Notes: generated by a model from the letters alone, not told the origin. A stretch of DNA of 44,190 nt from an uncultured Parabacteroides sp. (GCA_947036995.1 CAMQTD010000002.1:1-44190), one strand, 5' to 3'; shown: positions 19,624 to 29,421, counted from the first letter of the stretch. Numbers and translations are program-made.

Positions 19624-19992
19624 TTAGTTTATGTCTTTACCAAAAGGAGTTAGTGCTAAAGCAGCTAATTTAAAATGTTGTAACCCAAAAGGGATTCCAA
19701 CAACCGTAATGCAAAATAGTATACCCAAAACAAGGTGTGTAAGACTAATCCATATTCCACCAATCAAAATCCATATTACGTTCATCAACACCGATAAGCA
19801 GCCACCTGCATCCGGTTCACTTGTAACTTCGCTACCAAATGGCCATAGGGCAAGCATTGCAATTTTGAGTGTTTGTAAACCAAAAGGAATTCCTATAATC
19901 GTAATCATAAGGAGTAAACTGGCAACCAGATATTCAAGAAAAATAAAAAAACCACCAAATACGACCCAAATAACATTTCCAACTGTTTTCAT
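19624..19992 (-). CDS. YccF-family inner membrane protein
   Basis: 122 aa with two repeated segments (VIWVVFGGFFIFLEYLVASLLLMITIIGIPFGLQTLKIAMLALWPFG and VIWILIGGIWISLTHLVLGILFCITVVGIPFGLQHFKLAALALTPFG). Confidence 0.9.
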   Translation of the reverse strand: MKTVGNVIWVVFGGFFIFLEYLVASLLLMITIIGIPFGLQTLKIAMLALWPFGSEVTSEPDAGGCLSVLMNVIWILIGGIWISLTHLVLGILFCITVVGIPFGLQHFKLAALALTPFGKDIN

Positions 19993-20088
19993 ACTGTCTA
20001 TGTATTAATTTAATATGTAACATCTAATTAAACAAGATGCGTTAAGCTGATGTTTAGTACAACTTGTAATGTAAAGGTAGCGATAATT

Positions 20089-21372
20089 TTATAGATTGAG
20101 AGCCGTTGTATCATTAAACTGTATTTCTTTCTTTTGCGCTTGAAGCTGTATACTATCAAATAGATGCAGCAGCGGTTGTTTCGCAAGTTTGAAGCTATCT
20201 TTATAGGCAGGTTGTATCGGAACCATAGGAGGCGCTTCCATATCGAGCGGATTGATTGCTTTACCATTTTTGAACACCCTGAAATCAAGATGCGGACCAG
20301 TAGATAACCCTGTTGATCCTACATACCCAATCACTTCTCCTTGTTGAACTGTTTTACCAGGAGCAAGCCCTTTCGCAAATCCAGAGAGATGCATGTATGT
20401 GGTGGAGTAGGTGGAGTTATGCGTAATTTTTATGTAATTTCCACCACCACGTTGATAGGCTTTGTGCGTAACTTTGCCCGAACCGATAGACCTCACAGGT
20501 GTACCCGTAGGTGCTGCATAATCAATGCCATGATGTGCACGGTATCTTTTTAATATCGGGTGAAAGCGTGCATTTGAAAAGCGCGATGTAATTCTGAAAA
20601 AATCAAGTGGCGCTTTTAAGAAGGCTTTGCGTAAGCTGTTGCCTGCTTCATCGTAATACTCTGCCACACTATCTTGCGTAAACGGAATCGCATTATATAT
20701 TTTATTTTGATGAATAAAGCGCGCACCCTCTATAGATTCAATCTCCAACGCCGTAGTATCATCAATATATGCCTCATTATATAGTGCAATAAATGAATCT
20801 CCTGCTTTGATATCAAAAAAATCAATTTGCCAAGCATATACATCTGCCAATTTCATTGCTAAGAGTGGATCTGCCCCTGTTTCGATAATACTATTCCAGA
20901 GAGAAGATTGGATACTTCCTTGTACAAGTTTTTGTTTGTAGGTGATAGGTTTCGAATAGGTATGTGCTATAAGGCTGTCATTTTCGATATTTAGTACGGC
21001 AAATTCAGTCATTGATTTAGTAAACACAATATGTTTGATACATGGAATGCTATCCATTGTAGCAAGCGTATAATAATTTTTACCTGCCTGTATGCGTGTA
21101 GGATCTAAAATATCGCTTGGTATACTTGTTATTTGATCTGCTAACTTAGCCGAAAGGTCCAGTTTATAAAATATTGAGGCAGGGCTTTCTCCTCTTTTGA
21201 GCTTATATTGTTCTACATTGAGCGAGTCGATGTTAATCCCAAAGGCTGATTTATGCTGAACGCTATCTTTTGTTGATACAGGATTTGTAGTCGTATTGTC
21301 TACCTTTTTTTGATTGCATGCTACAAATATAAGTGTAAAAGCAATTAACGTGTATAAAACTTTATGATTCAT
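20089..21372 (-). CDS. M23-family metallopeptidase (lipoprotein)
   Basis: 427 aa. Lipoprotein signal (LIFVACNQKK). LytM motifs HHGIDYAAPTGTPVRSIGSGKVTHKAYQRGGGNYIKITH and STGPHLDFRVFKNGKAINP. Confidence 0.95.
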   Translation of the reverse strand: MNHKVLYTLIAFTLIFVACNQKKVDNTTTNPVSTKDSVQHKSAFGINIDSLNVEQYKLKRGESPASIFYKLDLSAKLADQITSIPSDILDPTRIQAGKNYYTLATMDSIPCIKHIVFTKSMTEFAVLNIENDSLIAHTYSKPITYKQKLVQGSIQSSLWNSIIETGADPLLAMKLADVYAWQIDFFDIKAGDSFIALYNEAYIDDTTALEIESIEGARFIHQNKIYNAIPFTQDSVAEYYDEAGNSLRKAFLKAPLDFFRITSRFSNARFHPILKRYRAHHGIDYAAPTGTPVRSIGSGKVTHKAYQRGGGNYIKITHNSTYSTTYMHLSGFAKGLAPGKTVQQGEVIGYVGSTGLSTGPHLDFRVFKNGKAINPLDMEAPPMVPIQPAYKDSFKLAKQPLLHLFDSIQLQAQKKEIQFNDTTALNL

Positions 21373-21595
21373 AGATTTTTAGAGTATCTTTATTTTCTGT
21401 ATGCAAATGTACAATATTATACTGAAATAAAGATAGATACTGAAGTATTCACACCAATTTATCTGTTATTTTGCGATTATCAACTCCGAATTAATGGCTG
21501 ATTTAATGAATAAATGTTAATTGTTTGTGCATGGTTAAACATTTGCCCAATAAATTGCGTCTATATAGAAAGAATATAAATATTAATTTGGAAAG

Positions 21596-22036
21596 ATGAT
21601 GAAAAAAATTCTTTATTACGTGCTTTTAGCACCTATTATTTTTGCTGTTACTGCTGCTTTGATTGCTTCATGCAATGTGAAAAAAGCCGATGCAAAATCG
21701 TTGAATGGAAGTTGGACAATTGTGTCAGTAGATAACAAAGCGATTGATTTAGAGGAGATGCCATTTATTGAGTTCAACATGGAAACAAAACGTGTACATG
21801 GTAATGGTAGTTGTAATATTTTTAATACAACAGTAACACTATCGGATAAGAATGCTGCAGCGTTGACTATTGCACCAGCAGCAGCAACGATGATGGCTTG
21901 TTTGAATATGGACGTAGAAGGTCAGATATTCAAAGCTATGGGAGAAGTGTCAAGTGTTAAGTCTGGAGACAAAGCCGACGAAATGGTTTTGTTATCTAAA
22001 GATGGAAAGAAATTAATGACATTGAAAAAGAAATAA
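21596..22036 (+). CDS. META (DUF306/HslJ-like) domain lipoprotein
   Basis: LNGSWTIVSVDNKAIDLEEMPFIEFNMETKRVHGNGSCNIFNTTVTL. Confidence 0.88.
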   Translation: MMKKILYYVLLAPIIFAVTAALIASCNVKKADAKSLNGSWTIVSVDNKAIDLEEMPFIEFNMETKRVHGNGSCNIFNTTVTLSDKNAAALTIAPAAATMMACLNMDVEGQIFKAMGEVSSVKSGDKADEMVLLSKDGKKLMTLKKK

Positions 22037-22043
22037 GAAGAAA

Positions 22044-22487
22044 ATGAAGAAGTTGAGTTTATTAAGTCTTTTAGGAGCATTGAGTTTATTGGCGATGGTA
22101 GGTTGTAAATCTACGGCAAACTTAAGCGTCTCTTTTGCCGACTTAAATGGTGAGTGGGATATTGTAAATGTGAATGGTGTTGTACCAACGGGAGAGAATA
22201 AACCTTATATTGGAATTGATTCTTCGACTGAGCGTTTGTTTGGTCATGCAGGTTGCAACCGTCTTATGGGGCAAGTAGAGTTTCCTAATGCTCAGAAAAA
22301 GAACATCCGCTTCATCAATGTAGCAACTACACGTATGCTTTGTCCTGATATGGCTGGCGAGAGCGAGTTGGTGAAGGTGTTGAACGAAGTATCTCGTTTC
22401 GAAGTACAAGGAACAACGAAGCCGATTCAGAAATTGGTATTATTTGGCATGAATGGTAAGCCAGTAATTACACTTGAACGTAAGTGA
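22044..22487 (+). CDS. META (DUF306/HslJ-like) domain lipoprotein (tandem paralogue)
   Basis: LLAMVGCKSTANLSVSFADLNGEWDIVNVNGVVPTGENKPYIGIDSSTERLFGHAGCNRLMG. Confidence 0.9.
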   Translation: MKKLSLLSLLGALSLLAMVGCKSTANLSVSFADLNGEWDIVNVNGVVPTGENKPYIGIDSSTERLFGHAGCNRLMGQVEFPNAQKKNIRFINVATTRMLCPDMAGESELVKVLNEVSRFEVQGTTKPIQKLVLFGMNGKPVITLERK

Positions 22488-22509
22488 TTTAAACAATCTT
22501 ATTAAGATA

Positions 22510-22563
22510 AAAAGAGAAAGCGTTGCTTTGGTAGATTAATACCAAAGCAACGCTTTCTCTTTT
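22510..22563. terminator. 23-bp perfect inverted repeat, bidirectional terminator
   Basis: AAAAGAGAAAGCGTTGCTTTGGT-agattaat-ACCAAAGCAACGCTTTCTCTTTT, between convergent genes. Confidence 0.9.
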
Positions 22564-22573
22564 TGTATGCAGC

Positions 22574-23761
22574 TTAATACAAAATGTATTTTGCTCTCAT
22601 TTTTTTGTAACGCTCTAATTCTGGTTGCCACGATGCTCTTATTTCGGTTTCACTCAAACCCGAAATAATTTGTTCTCGCAGTTTTTTAGTTCCAGCCAAA
22701 AGGTCAAACCATGTAGCACGTTTAAAAAAGAAATCCTCTTTTTTACCAGACTTTTCATAGAAGTCAATAAAGAAACGGAGCGTTAAACCACCCTCAAAAG
22801 GGTATTCGGACAAGTCAACACCGTAGCAGGTTTTATCTTCGTGTATAGGGTTTTTATCGTATCCTGTTAGTGAGATAGGGGTAAAGTTATAATCACCATA
22901 TATAGAATCAGGAAATCCAATAACCTGAAACGGTGTGTATGTGCCACGTCCTACACTCATGGGCGTAGCCTCAAAAAAGCAGAGCGAAGGATATAACCGA
23001 ATAGATTGATCGTTTGGTAGATTTGGTGATGGCTTTACAGGTAACCAATACGGTTCACCGTGTTTCCACGATTTGATCTTTACAACGGTGAGTTGGCAGC
23101 TATCGGGCGTGCTTTTGAGCCACCCTTCGCCATTAATCATTAATGCTAATTCGCCAACAGTAAGTCCGTGTAACAGAGGGATCGGGTGCATGCCAACAAA
23201 TGAGCGCTGAGAGGCTTCCAATACTGGACCATCAATAAAATCATTTGGATTGGGGCGATCAAGCACGATAATAGCTTTTTTATCCTCGGCACATCGCTCC
23301 ATCATATAGTGCATGGTGCTGATATAGGTAAAAAAGCGGGTGCCTACATCTTGAATATCGAAAACTACGATATCCACATCCGCTAACTGTTCGCTGCTTG
23401 GCTTTTTATTTTTACCATATAGCGATAGGATAGGCACACCAGTTCGAACATCCTTACTGTCTTTAATCTCTTCGCCCGCATCTCCTGTGCCTCTAAAGCC
23501 ATGTTCTGGAGCAAATACCCTTGTTACATTTACGCCACGATTCAGTAGTGTATCAAGTATGTGGGTATAACTATCACTGAGCACCGAGGTTTGATTAACC
23601 ACTAACCCCACACGCTTATCTCCAAGCAAAGGCAAAATCTTTTCTATTTGGTCTGCACCAAGTAATAGTTTTTCGTCAGCAGATTGAGCTACTACAGCCT
23701 TATCAATACCGAACAAAAAACTAACAACCATGCATAAGAACCACAATTTTTTCATTTTCAA
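22574..23761 (-). CDS. DUF1343-family protein (NamZ-like exo-beta-N-acetylmuramidase)
   Basis: 395 aa. LLGDKRVGLVVNQTSVLSDSYTHILDTLLNRGVNVTRVFAPEHGFRGTGDAGE, VFDIQDVGTRFFTYISTMHYMMERCAE, SVGRGTYTPFQVIGFPD. Matches my recollection of the DUF1343/NamZ family. Confidence 0.88.
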   Translation of the reverse strand: MKMKKLWFLCMVVSFLFGIDKAVVAQSADEKLLLGADQIEKILPLLGDKRVGLVVNQTSVLSDSYTHILDTLLNRGVNVTRVFAPEHGFRGTGDAGEEIKDSKDVRTGVPILSLYGKNKKPSSEQLADVDIVVFDIQDVGTRFFTYISTMHYMMERCAEDKKAIIVLDRPNPNDFIDGPVLEASQRSFVGMHPIPLLHGLTVGELALMINGEGWLKSTPDSCQLTVVKIKSWKHGEPYWLPVKPSPNLPNDQSIRLYPSLCFFEATPMSVGRGTYTPFQVIGFPDSIYGDYNFTPISLTGYDKNPIHEDKTCYGVDLSEYPFEGGLTLRFFIDFYEKSGKKEDFFFKRATWFDLLAGTKKLREQIISGLSETEIRASWQPELERYKKMRAKYILY

Positions 23762-23790
23762 TTTGAATTTAATAACTTTATTATGAACTA

Positions 23791-23798
23791 CAAAGATA
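23791..23798 (-). promoter_or_regulatory. Bacteroidetes-type -7 element TATCTTTG for the DUF1343 gene
   Basis: Plus strand CAAAGATA; matches TAnnTTTG just upstream of the minus-strand start at 23761. Confidence 0.55.
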
Positions 23799-23818
23799 CA
23801 TATTTCGGTAGGATTGGT

Positions 23819-23826
23819 TACATTTG
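23819..23826 (+). promoter_or_regulatory. Bacteroidetes-type -7 element TACATTTG for the HD-domain gene
   Basis: Matches TAnnTTTG, 28 bp upstream of the ATG at 23855; divergent to the element at 23791-23798. Confidence 0.5.
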
Positions 23827-23854
23827 TATGATTAATTATTTAAAAGAAAAATCG

Positions 23855-24394
23855 ATGGATCCATACGCACTTATTCAAAGATATTATCAACAAGATACCG
23901 AAGCCTATAACATTTTAGTAACACACAGTGAGCAGGTACGTGATAAAGCCTTAGCCCTTGCGAAGCAACACCCTGCAATGAATCTGGATACAGCATTTAT
24001 TGCAGAAGCTGCTATGTTACACGATATTGGCATGTTTAAAACCCATGCGCCCGCTATTGCTTGCCATGGAACGGACGAATATATTTGTCATGGCTACCTA
24101 GGAGCCGATCTTGTGCGTGCAGCAGGCTATCCCAAACATGCATTGGTTTGCGAGCGCCACACGGGTACGGGGTTGAGTTTGTCCACTATTCAATTGCGTA
24201 ATCTACCTATTCCGCATCGTGCAATGGAACCTATTTCGCTCGAAGAACAATTAATCTGTTTTGCGGATAAGTTCTTCTCAAAAACGAAACTCACAACAGA
24301 AAAACCAGTAGCCAAAGTACGTATAGGGCTATCTCGTTACGGCGAAGAGGCTGTTTCTCGTTTTGATACATGGTGTAAACTCTTTTTAGTTTAA
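23855..24394 (+). CDS. HD-domain phosphohydrolase family protein
   Basis: MDPYALIQRYYQQDTEAYNILVTHSEQVRDKALALA...AFIAEAAMLHDIGMFKTHAP...CHGYLGADLVRAAGYPKHALVCERHTGTGL (HDIG-type motif). Shortened start because the -7 element lies inside the track ORF. Confidence 0.88.
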   Translation: MDPYALIQRYYQQDTEAYNILVTHSEQVRDKALALAKQHPAMNLDTAFIAEAAMLHDIGMFKTHAPAIACHGTDEYICHGYLGADLVRAAGYPKHALVCERHTGTGLSLSTIQLRNLPIPHRAMEPISLEEQLICFADKFFSKTKLTTEKPVAKVRIGLSRYGEEAVSRFDTWCKLFLV

Positions 24395-24423
24395 TAAATC
24401 GCCTGTTATTCCTGTAAATTTCA

Positions 24424-24431
24424 TACATTTG
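24424..24431 (+). promoter_or_regulatory. Bacteroidetes-type -7 element TACATTTG
   Basis: Matches TAnnTTTG, 27 bp upstream of the ATG at 24459. Confidence 0.5.
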
Positions 24432-24458
24432 CACGCTTAAATACGAACGTAATAACGG

Positions 24459-27215
24459 ATGTCTTCAATATATAAAATTCTATTAGTCATATTCTTTGTC
24501 TGGGTTGGGATACCAACACTGCTCTCTCAGCGTGTAAAAAACGGTGATCGATCGTCTAATCGTACCAATCGATTTAGACAAGAACAGCAAACAGACTCGT
24601 TACAACAAACAGATTCACTTGCACGTACCGACTCTACCTTATTGGCAGATTCTACCAAGCAGAGTGGAATGGCGCTTGATGCCCCAATCGATTATAACGC
24701 TAAAGACTCCATTGTGATGACAGCCGGAAACATGGCTTATCTCTTTGGCGAAGCGAACGTAAAGTATCAGCAGATCGAACTTAAAGCAGATAAGATTGAT
24801 ATCAGTATGGATAGCAGTCTTGTTTATGCGAATCCTGGGCTTGACTCTATTGGTGCGCCTTTCGGATTTCCTGTATTTAAGGATGGCGAACAAGAGTACG
24901 AATCGAAGAGTATGAGCTATAGCTTTAAATCGAAAAAAGGATACATTACCGATGTTATAACAGAACAAGGAGAGGGGTACGTAATTGCTGGACAAACTAA
25001 AAAGATGGCAAACGACGAAATGTATATGCAAAATGGTAAATATACCACTTGCGATAATCACGATCATCCTCACTTCTATTTTCAACTCACCAAAGCGAAG
25101 GTTCGCCCAGGTAAAAATATTGTAGCAGGTCCGGCCTATTTAGTGTTGGAAGATGTTCCATTGCCTTTAGCTGCACCTTTTTTCTTTTTTCCATTCTCGG
25201 ATAGTTACTCTTCGGGGGTTATCTTTCCTACTTTTGGAGAAGAGTCGAGCCGTGGTTTCTTTTTACGTGATGGAGGATACTATTTTGCATTGAGTGATTA
25301 TATGGACTTGGCTCTTACGGGAGAGTTATATACAAAAGGATCTTGGGGGCTTCAAGGGCGCTCTGCTTATAAGAAGCGTTACCGCTATTCGGGAAACTTT
25401 AACCTTGCTTACCTGATTACTACATTAGGCGAAAAAGGGATGCCAGACTACTCGAAAGGTAAAGACTTTAAGATAAACTGGACACACTCGCAAGACCCGA
25501 AAGCAAACCCTTATCGAACCTTTTCGGCAAGTGTGAACTTTGGAACGAGTTCATATGATCGTAATCAAGCAACTAACTTAGGGCAACCCTCATCTACGGA
25601 AAATACCAAGGCATCTTCTGTGAATATATCGCAGCGCTTCCCTAATTTTCCGCTTACACTCTCGGCAACGATGAATATTAATCAACGTTCGCAAGACTCG
25701 TCCGTTTCGGTAACCTTGCCAACACTGAATATTGCCCTATCACGCGTTTATCCTTTCCGCCGTAAAGCTGCCGTAGGTGCAGAGCGTTGGTACGAAAAGA
25801 TTTCGGTAGGTTATAATGGAGACTTCAGAAATACAATCAATACGAAAGATAATCTTCTATTTAAGTCGAACTTAATGAAAGATTGGCAAAATGGTATGCA
25901 GCATACCATTCCGGTGAGCGCAACTTTTAACGTGCTGAAATATATCAATATATCGCCTTCGTTTAATTACAAAGAGCGTTGGTACACCAGTAAAGTTGAG
26001 CAAGCATACAATCCAATTAAAAAAGGCTTAGCGCCGAGTGATACAACCTGGGGCTTCAATCGTGTGTACGACTATAACGCATCTATTTCTGCCTCTACTA
26101 CGCTGTATGGTTTTTACAAACCGTTGCCATTTTTAGGGGATAAAGTGCAAGTCGTGCGTCACCGTTTCGATCCATCGGTTAGTTTTAGTGCAGCACCAGA
26201 CTTTGGCGATCCACGTTATGGTTATCATAAGCAGATCACCTACATGGATTACGATGGCGAAGTGCAGACAGAAACATATTCGCCTTACGCAGGTCAGATG
26301 TTTGGAGTGCCCGGAACAGGCAAGCAAGGGAGTGTAAACTTCAGTATCGACAATAATATTGAGATGAAAGTTAAGAGCGATCGAGATACAACCGGATTTC
26401 GTAAGATCAGCTTAATTGATAAGTTCTCGTTGGGTATGAGTTACAATTTAGCGGCAGACTCCTTTCAGTGGAGTAATATGAATGCTGCTTTGCGTTTGAA
26501 GCTATCCAAACAGTTCACCTTGAATTTGAATGGTGTGTTTGATACCTATACGTATGGGTACGACGAAAAAACAGAGCGCGCATACAAAGTAAACGTGCCA
26601 CGTTGGAGAGCAGGAAAAGGATTAGGACGCTTAATGTCTACCGGAACCAGTTTCTCTTATACCTTTAACAACGATACATTCAAAAAACTATTCGGACCAA
26701 AAGACGAACAAACAAGCGGATCGTCTACAGACCGTAGCGAAGAGTCAGACACCAATACACCACCAGATGGTATGGGGCCAGAGGAAGAAGAGTCTCCGAA
26801 TTCAGAAAAGAGTAATGATAGCGGTGGCTACGATGCGTATGGGTATATGATAAATAAAGTGCCTTGGTCGGTTTCGTTTAGTTACAGTATGTCGTTAGGT
26901 TATGGTGATTTTGTTCCAGAGAAACTAGAGTACAAATATAAAATAACCAATTCGTTGAGCTTTAATGGTAACATTCAGCCTACGAAGAACTGGCGTTTTA
27001 ATTTCAATGCAACATACGATTTTGATGTGGATAAGATCTCCTATATGAACTGTTCTATCACACGCGATTTGCACTGTTTTCAGATGTCGGCAAACTTTAT
27101 ACCCGTGGGTCCATATAAATCGTATTCATTCTCGATTTCTGTTAGTTCGGCTATGTTGAAAGATTTGAAATACGATCAGCGCAACAACTACCGTGACACG
27201 ATGGAGTGGTATTAA
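24459..27215 (+). CDS. lptD: LptD-like LPS-assembly outer membrane protein (Bacteroidetes type)
   Basis: 918 aa. OstA-like N-terminal segment (DSIVMTAGNMAYLFGEANVKYQQIELKADKIDISMDSSLVYA), LptD-like GQTKKMANDEMYMQNGKYTTCDNHDHPHFYFQLTKAKVRPGKNIVAGPAYLVLEDVPLPLAAPFFFFP, beta-rich C-terminus. Confidence 0.85.
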   Translation: MSSIYKILLVIFFVWVGIPTLLSQRVKNGDRSSNRTNRFRQEQQTDSLQQTDSLARTDSTLLADSTKQSGMALDAPIDYNAKDSIVMTAGNMAYLFGEANVKYQQIELKADKIDISMDSSLVYANPGLDSIGAPFGFPVFKDGEQEYESKSMSYSFKSKKGYITDVITEQGEGYVIAGQTKKMANDEMYMQNGKYTTCDNHDHPHFYFQLTKAKVRPGKNIVAGPAYLVLEDVPLPLAAPFFFFPFSDSYSSGVIFPTFGEESSRGFFLRDGGYYFALSDYMDLALTGELYTKGSWGLQGRSAYKKRYRYSGNFNLAYLITTLGEKGMPDYSKGKDFKINWTHSQDPKANPYRTFSASVNFGTSSYDRNQATNLGQPSSTENTKASSVNISQRFPNFPLTLSATMNINQRSQDSSVSVTLPTLNIALSRVYPFRRKAAVGAERWYEKISVGYNGDFRNTINTKDNLLFKSNLMKDWQNGMQHTIPVSATFNVLKYINISPSFNYKERWYTSKVEQAYNPIKKGLAPSDTTWGFNRVYDYNASISASTTLYGFYKPLPFLGDKVQVVRHRFDPSVSFSAAPDFGDPRYGYHKQITYMDYDGEVQTETYSPYAGQMFGVPGTGKQGSVNFSIDNNIEMKVKSDRDTTGFRKISLIDKFSLGMSYNLAADSFQWSNMNAALRLKLSKQFTLNLNGVFDTYTYGYDEKTERAYKVNVPRWRAGKGLGRLMSTGTSFSYTFNNDTFKKLFGPKDEQTSGSSTDRSEESDTNTPPDGMGPEEEESPNSEKSNDSGGYDAYGYMINKVPWSVSFSYSMSLGYGDFVPEKLEYKYKITNSLSFNGNIQPTKNWRFNFNATYDFDVDKISYMNCSITRDLHCFQMSANFIPVGPYKSYSFSISVSSAMLKDLKYDQRNNYRDTMEWY

Positions 27216-27252
27216 AGCAGTATAAACATTAAATCACATAGGTATTAGAATC

Positions 27253-28980
27253 ATGAAAAAAATAACACTATTGGCATTTGCCATACTTTCGTTTTTTACG
27301 TTACAAGCCCAAGAGAAGGCACCAAAATGGGTTAAAAAGAGTGCGCCAGCTGTAGTATCGGTAAACACATACGATGCAGCTGGAACAAAACTTCGTACAG
27401 GTACAGCGGTAGTAACCTCAGCCAATGGCGAAGCACTTGCTGATTATGCACTGTTTAAAGATGCCGCTCGTGCAGTTATAACAACACAAAAGGGTATAGA
27501 ATATCCTGTTGCTGCTATTATTGGAGCAGACGATTTTTACGATGTAATTAAAATAAAGATCGATTTTCCTAAAAAACAACCATTTGCTACGCTTGCTACA
27601 GCAAAGCCAGCTGCTGGATCTGCTGTAATTATGCTTCCCTATTCGGATACTAAGCAACCAGCATTTAAGGCAGGAACAATTAAAGAGGTTACCACGTTGA
27701 AAGACACGTATAGTTATTACGAATTAAACCTACCACTCGTAACAACACAATTAAGTGCACCTATCTTTACCGATGCAGGTGAGTTGATCGGTTTAGCACA
27801 AGCAGATGCACAAGCAAGCACAACACGCTCTTTCGCAATCTCGGCAGCTTATGTAAATAGTTTAAGAATCTCGGCTTCCGATGCATTTAATAAATCATAT
27901 ACATCAATCGGCATCCGTAAGGCATGGCCAGCATCTGTAGATGATGCTTTAGTAATGCTTTTCGTGCTTTCAGGTACGCAATCTCCCGCAGAGAAGTTAG
28001 TTACACTGACCGACTTTATTGAAACATTTCCTCAATCACAAGAGGGATACATCAACCGCGCATCGCACTATGCTTATGCACGCAAACAGTTGGAAACAGC
28101 TGGTAAATCGGCAGCATACTTCTTAGAAAAAGCAAATGATGATATAGAGACGGCACTATCTAAAGCAGATAATAAAGCAGAGGTGTTTTACAATCAAGCC
28201 AATCTTATTTATAACCTAGCTGCTTCAGATTCACTGCTTCAATCGGCAGCATGGTCTATCGAACACGCCTTAGAGGTGTTAGACGAAGCGCTAGCGATTG
28301 ATGCACAACCGCAATATAATATATTGAAGGGTGATATTAAATTCTACCAACAAAAATACGACGAAGCCTTAGCAGCATACAACATTGTAAATTCGTCAGA
28401 CCAAGCTACACACGGCTCTTACTACTGGGCAGCCAAAGCGAAGCAACAACTCCCCAATGTGAATGTAAGCGAGGTAATAGCGCTGCTAGATAGTGCAGTG
28501 ATAAGTTGTGGTGCTCATTTCCAGAAAGAAGCAGCACACTATGTGTTAGAACGTGTTGCGCTCAAAACAGATCTTGGTTTATTTAAAGAGATTGTGGCAG
28601 ATTACGACCTTTACTACACCTTAGTTAAAGGAGAGGTAGCCGATGTTTTTTATTACTACCGTGAGCAAGCTAAATTCAGACTAGGTGATCTTGATGGAGC
28701 AATGCAGGATATTAACGAAGCGCTAAAGCTAAGTCCGAAAGATGCAACCTACCTAGCCGAAAAAGCAGCCATACAAGTACGCTTAAAGGATTACGAAGCT
28801 GCCCTTCAAAGTATTGATGCAGCACTCGTGCTTGATCCTACTTTTGCCGCATGCTATCGCTTGCGTGCTGTTTGTTACATTCGCCTTAAACAGCCTGCTA
28901 ACGTTTGTGCAGCATTGACCAAAGCGGTAGAGTTAGGCGATCCTGTAGCTGTTAAATTAAAGAAACAACACTGTAAGTAA
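27253..28980 (+). CDS. Degenerate trypsin-like domain fused to TPR repeats
   Basis: 575 aa. N-terminal trypsin-like fold sequence (APAVVSVNTYDAAGTKLRTGTAVVTSANGEALADYALF...APIFTDAGELIGLAQAD); C-terminal TPRs (AKFRLGDLDGAMQDINEALKLSPKDATYLAEKAAIQVRLKDYEAALQSIDAALVLDP). Confidence 0.85.
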   Translation: MKKITLLAFAILSFFTLQAQEKAPKWVKKSAPAVVSVNTYDAAGTKLRTGTAVVTSANGEALADYALFKDAARAVITTQKGIEYPVAAIIGADDFYDVIKIKIDFPKKQPFATLATAKPAAGSAVIMLPYSDTKQPAFKAGTIKEVTTLKDTYSYYELNLPLVTTQLSAPIFTDAGELIGLAQADAQASTTRSFAISAAYVNSLRISASDAFNKSYTSIGIRKAWPASVDDALVMLFVLSGTQSPAEKLVTLTDFIETFPQSQEGYINRASHYAYARKQLETAGKSAAYFLEKANDDIETALSKADNKAEVFYNQANLIYNLAASDSLLQSAAWSIEHALEVLDEALAIDAQPQYNILKGDIKFYQQKYDEALAAYNIVNSSDQATHGSYYWAAKAKQQLPNVNVSEVIALLDSAVISCGAHFQKEAAHYVLERVALKTDLGLFKEIVADYDLYYTLVKGEVADVFYYYREQAKFRLGDLDGAMQDINEALKLSPKDATYLAEKAAIQVRLKDYEAALQSIDAALVLDPTFAACYRLRAVCYIRLKQPANVCAALTKAVELGDPVAVKLKKQHCK

Positions 28981-29003
28981 ACAGTCGTATTATATATATA
29001 CAT

Positions 29004-29048
29004 AAAAAGAGCCGTACGGTGTCTCTCAGACATTGTACGGCTCTTTTT
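29004..29048. terminator. Hairpin terminator
   Basis: AAAAAGAGCCGTAC ... GTACGGCTCTTTTT followed by T-rich sequence. Confidence 0.85.
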
Positions 29049-29206
29049 GTATATGTATGTCTGCTGCAAGTTTGATAATTGCTGCAAAGGTTGTGTATTG
29101 ACGTTTTGTGGAGGGAGTGAAGTCTGTGCACTACTATCTATGCGTAATTTTCAAAAATGGGCATAAAAAAAGAGGAAACAACTATAAAGTTATTTCCTCT
29201 TTGTGA

Positions 29207-29278
29207 GCGAAAGACGGGGCTCAAACCCGCGACCCTCAGCTTGGAAGGCTAATGCTCTATCAACTGAGCTACTTTCGC
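29207..29278 (-). tRNA. tRNA-Gly (anticodon TCC)
   Basis: Minus strand GCGAAAGTAGCTCAGTTGATAGAGCATTAGCCTTCCAAGCTGAGGGTCGCGGGTTTGAGCCCCGTCTTTCGC. 7-bp acceptor stem, GGTTTGAGCC T-loop, anticodon loop CTTCCAA. Confidence 0.96.
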
Positions 29279-29289
29279 AAATAAATAGT

Positions 29290-29371
29290 GGGCAGTGATG
29301 GATTCGAACCACCGTAAGCGTAAGCTATCTGAGTTACAGTCAGACCCATTTGGCCACTCTGGTAACTGCCC
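29290..29371 (-). tRNA. tRNA-Tyr (anticodon GTA)
   Basis: Minus strand GGGCAGTTACCAGAGTGGCCAAATGGGTCTGACTGTAACTCAGATAGCTTACGCTTACGGTGGTTCGAATCCATCACTGCCC. Anticodon loop CTGTAAC, long variable arm, acceptor GGGCAGT/ACTGCCC. Confidence 0.96.
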
Positions 29372-29390
29372 CTTTCTTTCTAATGCGTTG

Positions 29391-29421
29391 CAAAGGTAGG
29401 GTTTATTTTCATATAAACAAA
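29391..29421 (-). promoter_or_regulatory. Bacteroidetes-type promoter TTTG-N19-TACCTTTG for the tRNA-Tyr/tRNA-Gly pair
   Basis: Minus strand TTTG (29418-29421), 19 nt, TACCTTTG (29391-29398). Exact fit to the -33/-7 consensus, about 20 bp upstream of tRNA-Tyr. Confidence 0.85.

Noticed and set aside
19631-20008. 125-aa plus-strand ORF opposite yccF
   Set aside because: Antisense shadow of the clear YccF gene; its repeated PKGIP motifs are the complement of YccF's internal repeat.
24639-25085. 148-aa minus-strand ORF opposite lptD
   Set aside because: Antisense frame over conserved LptD-like N-terminal sequence; no domain signal.
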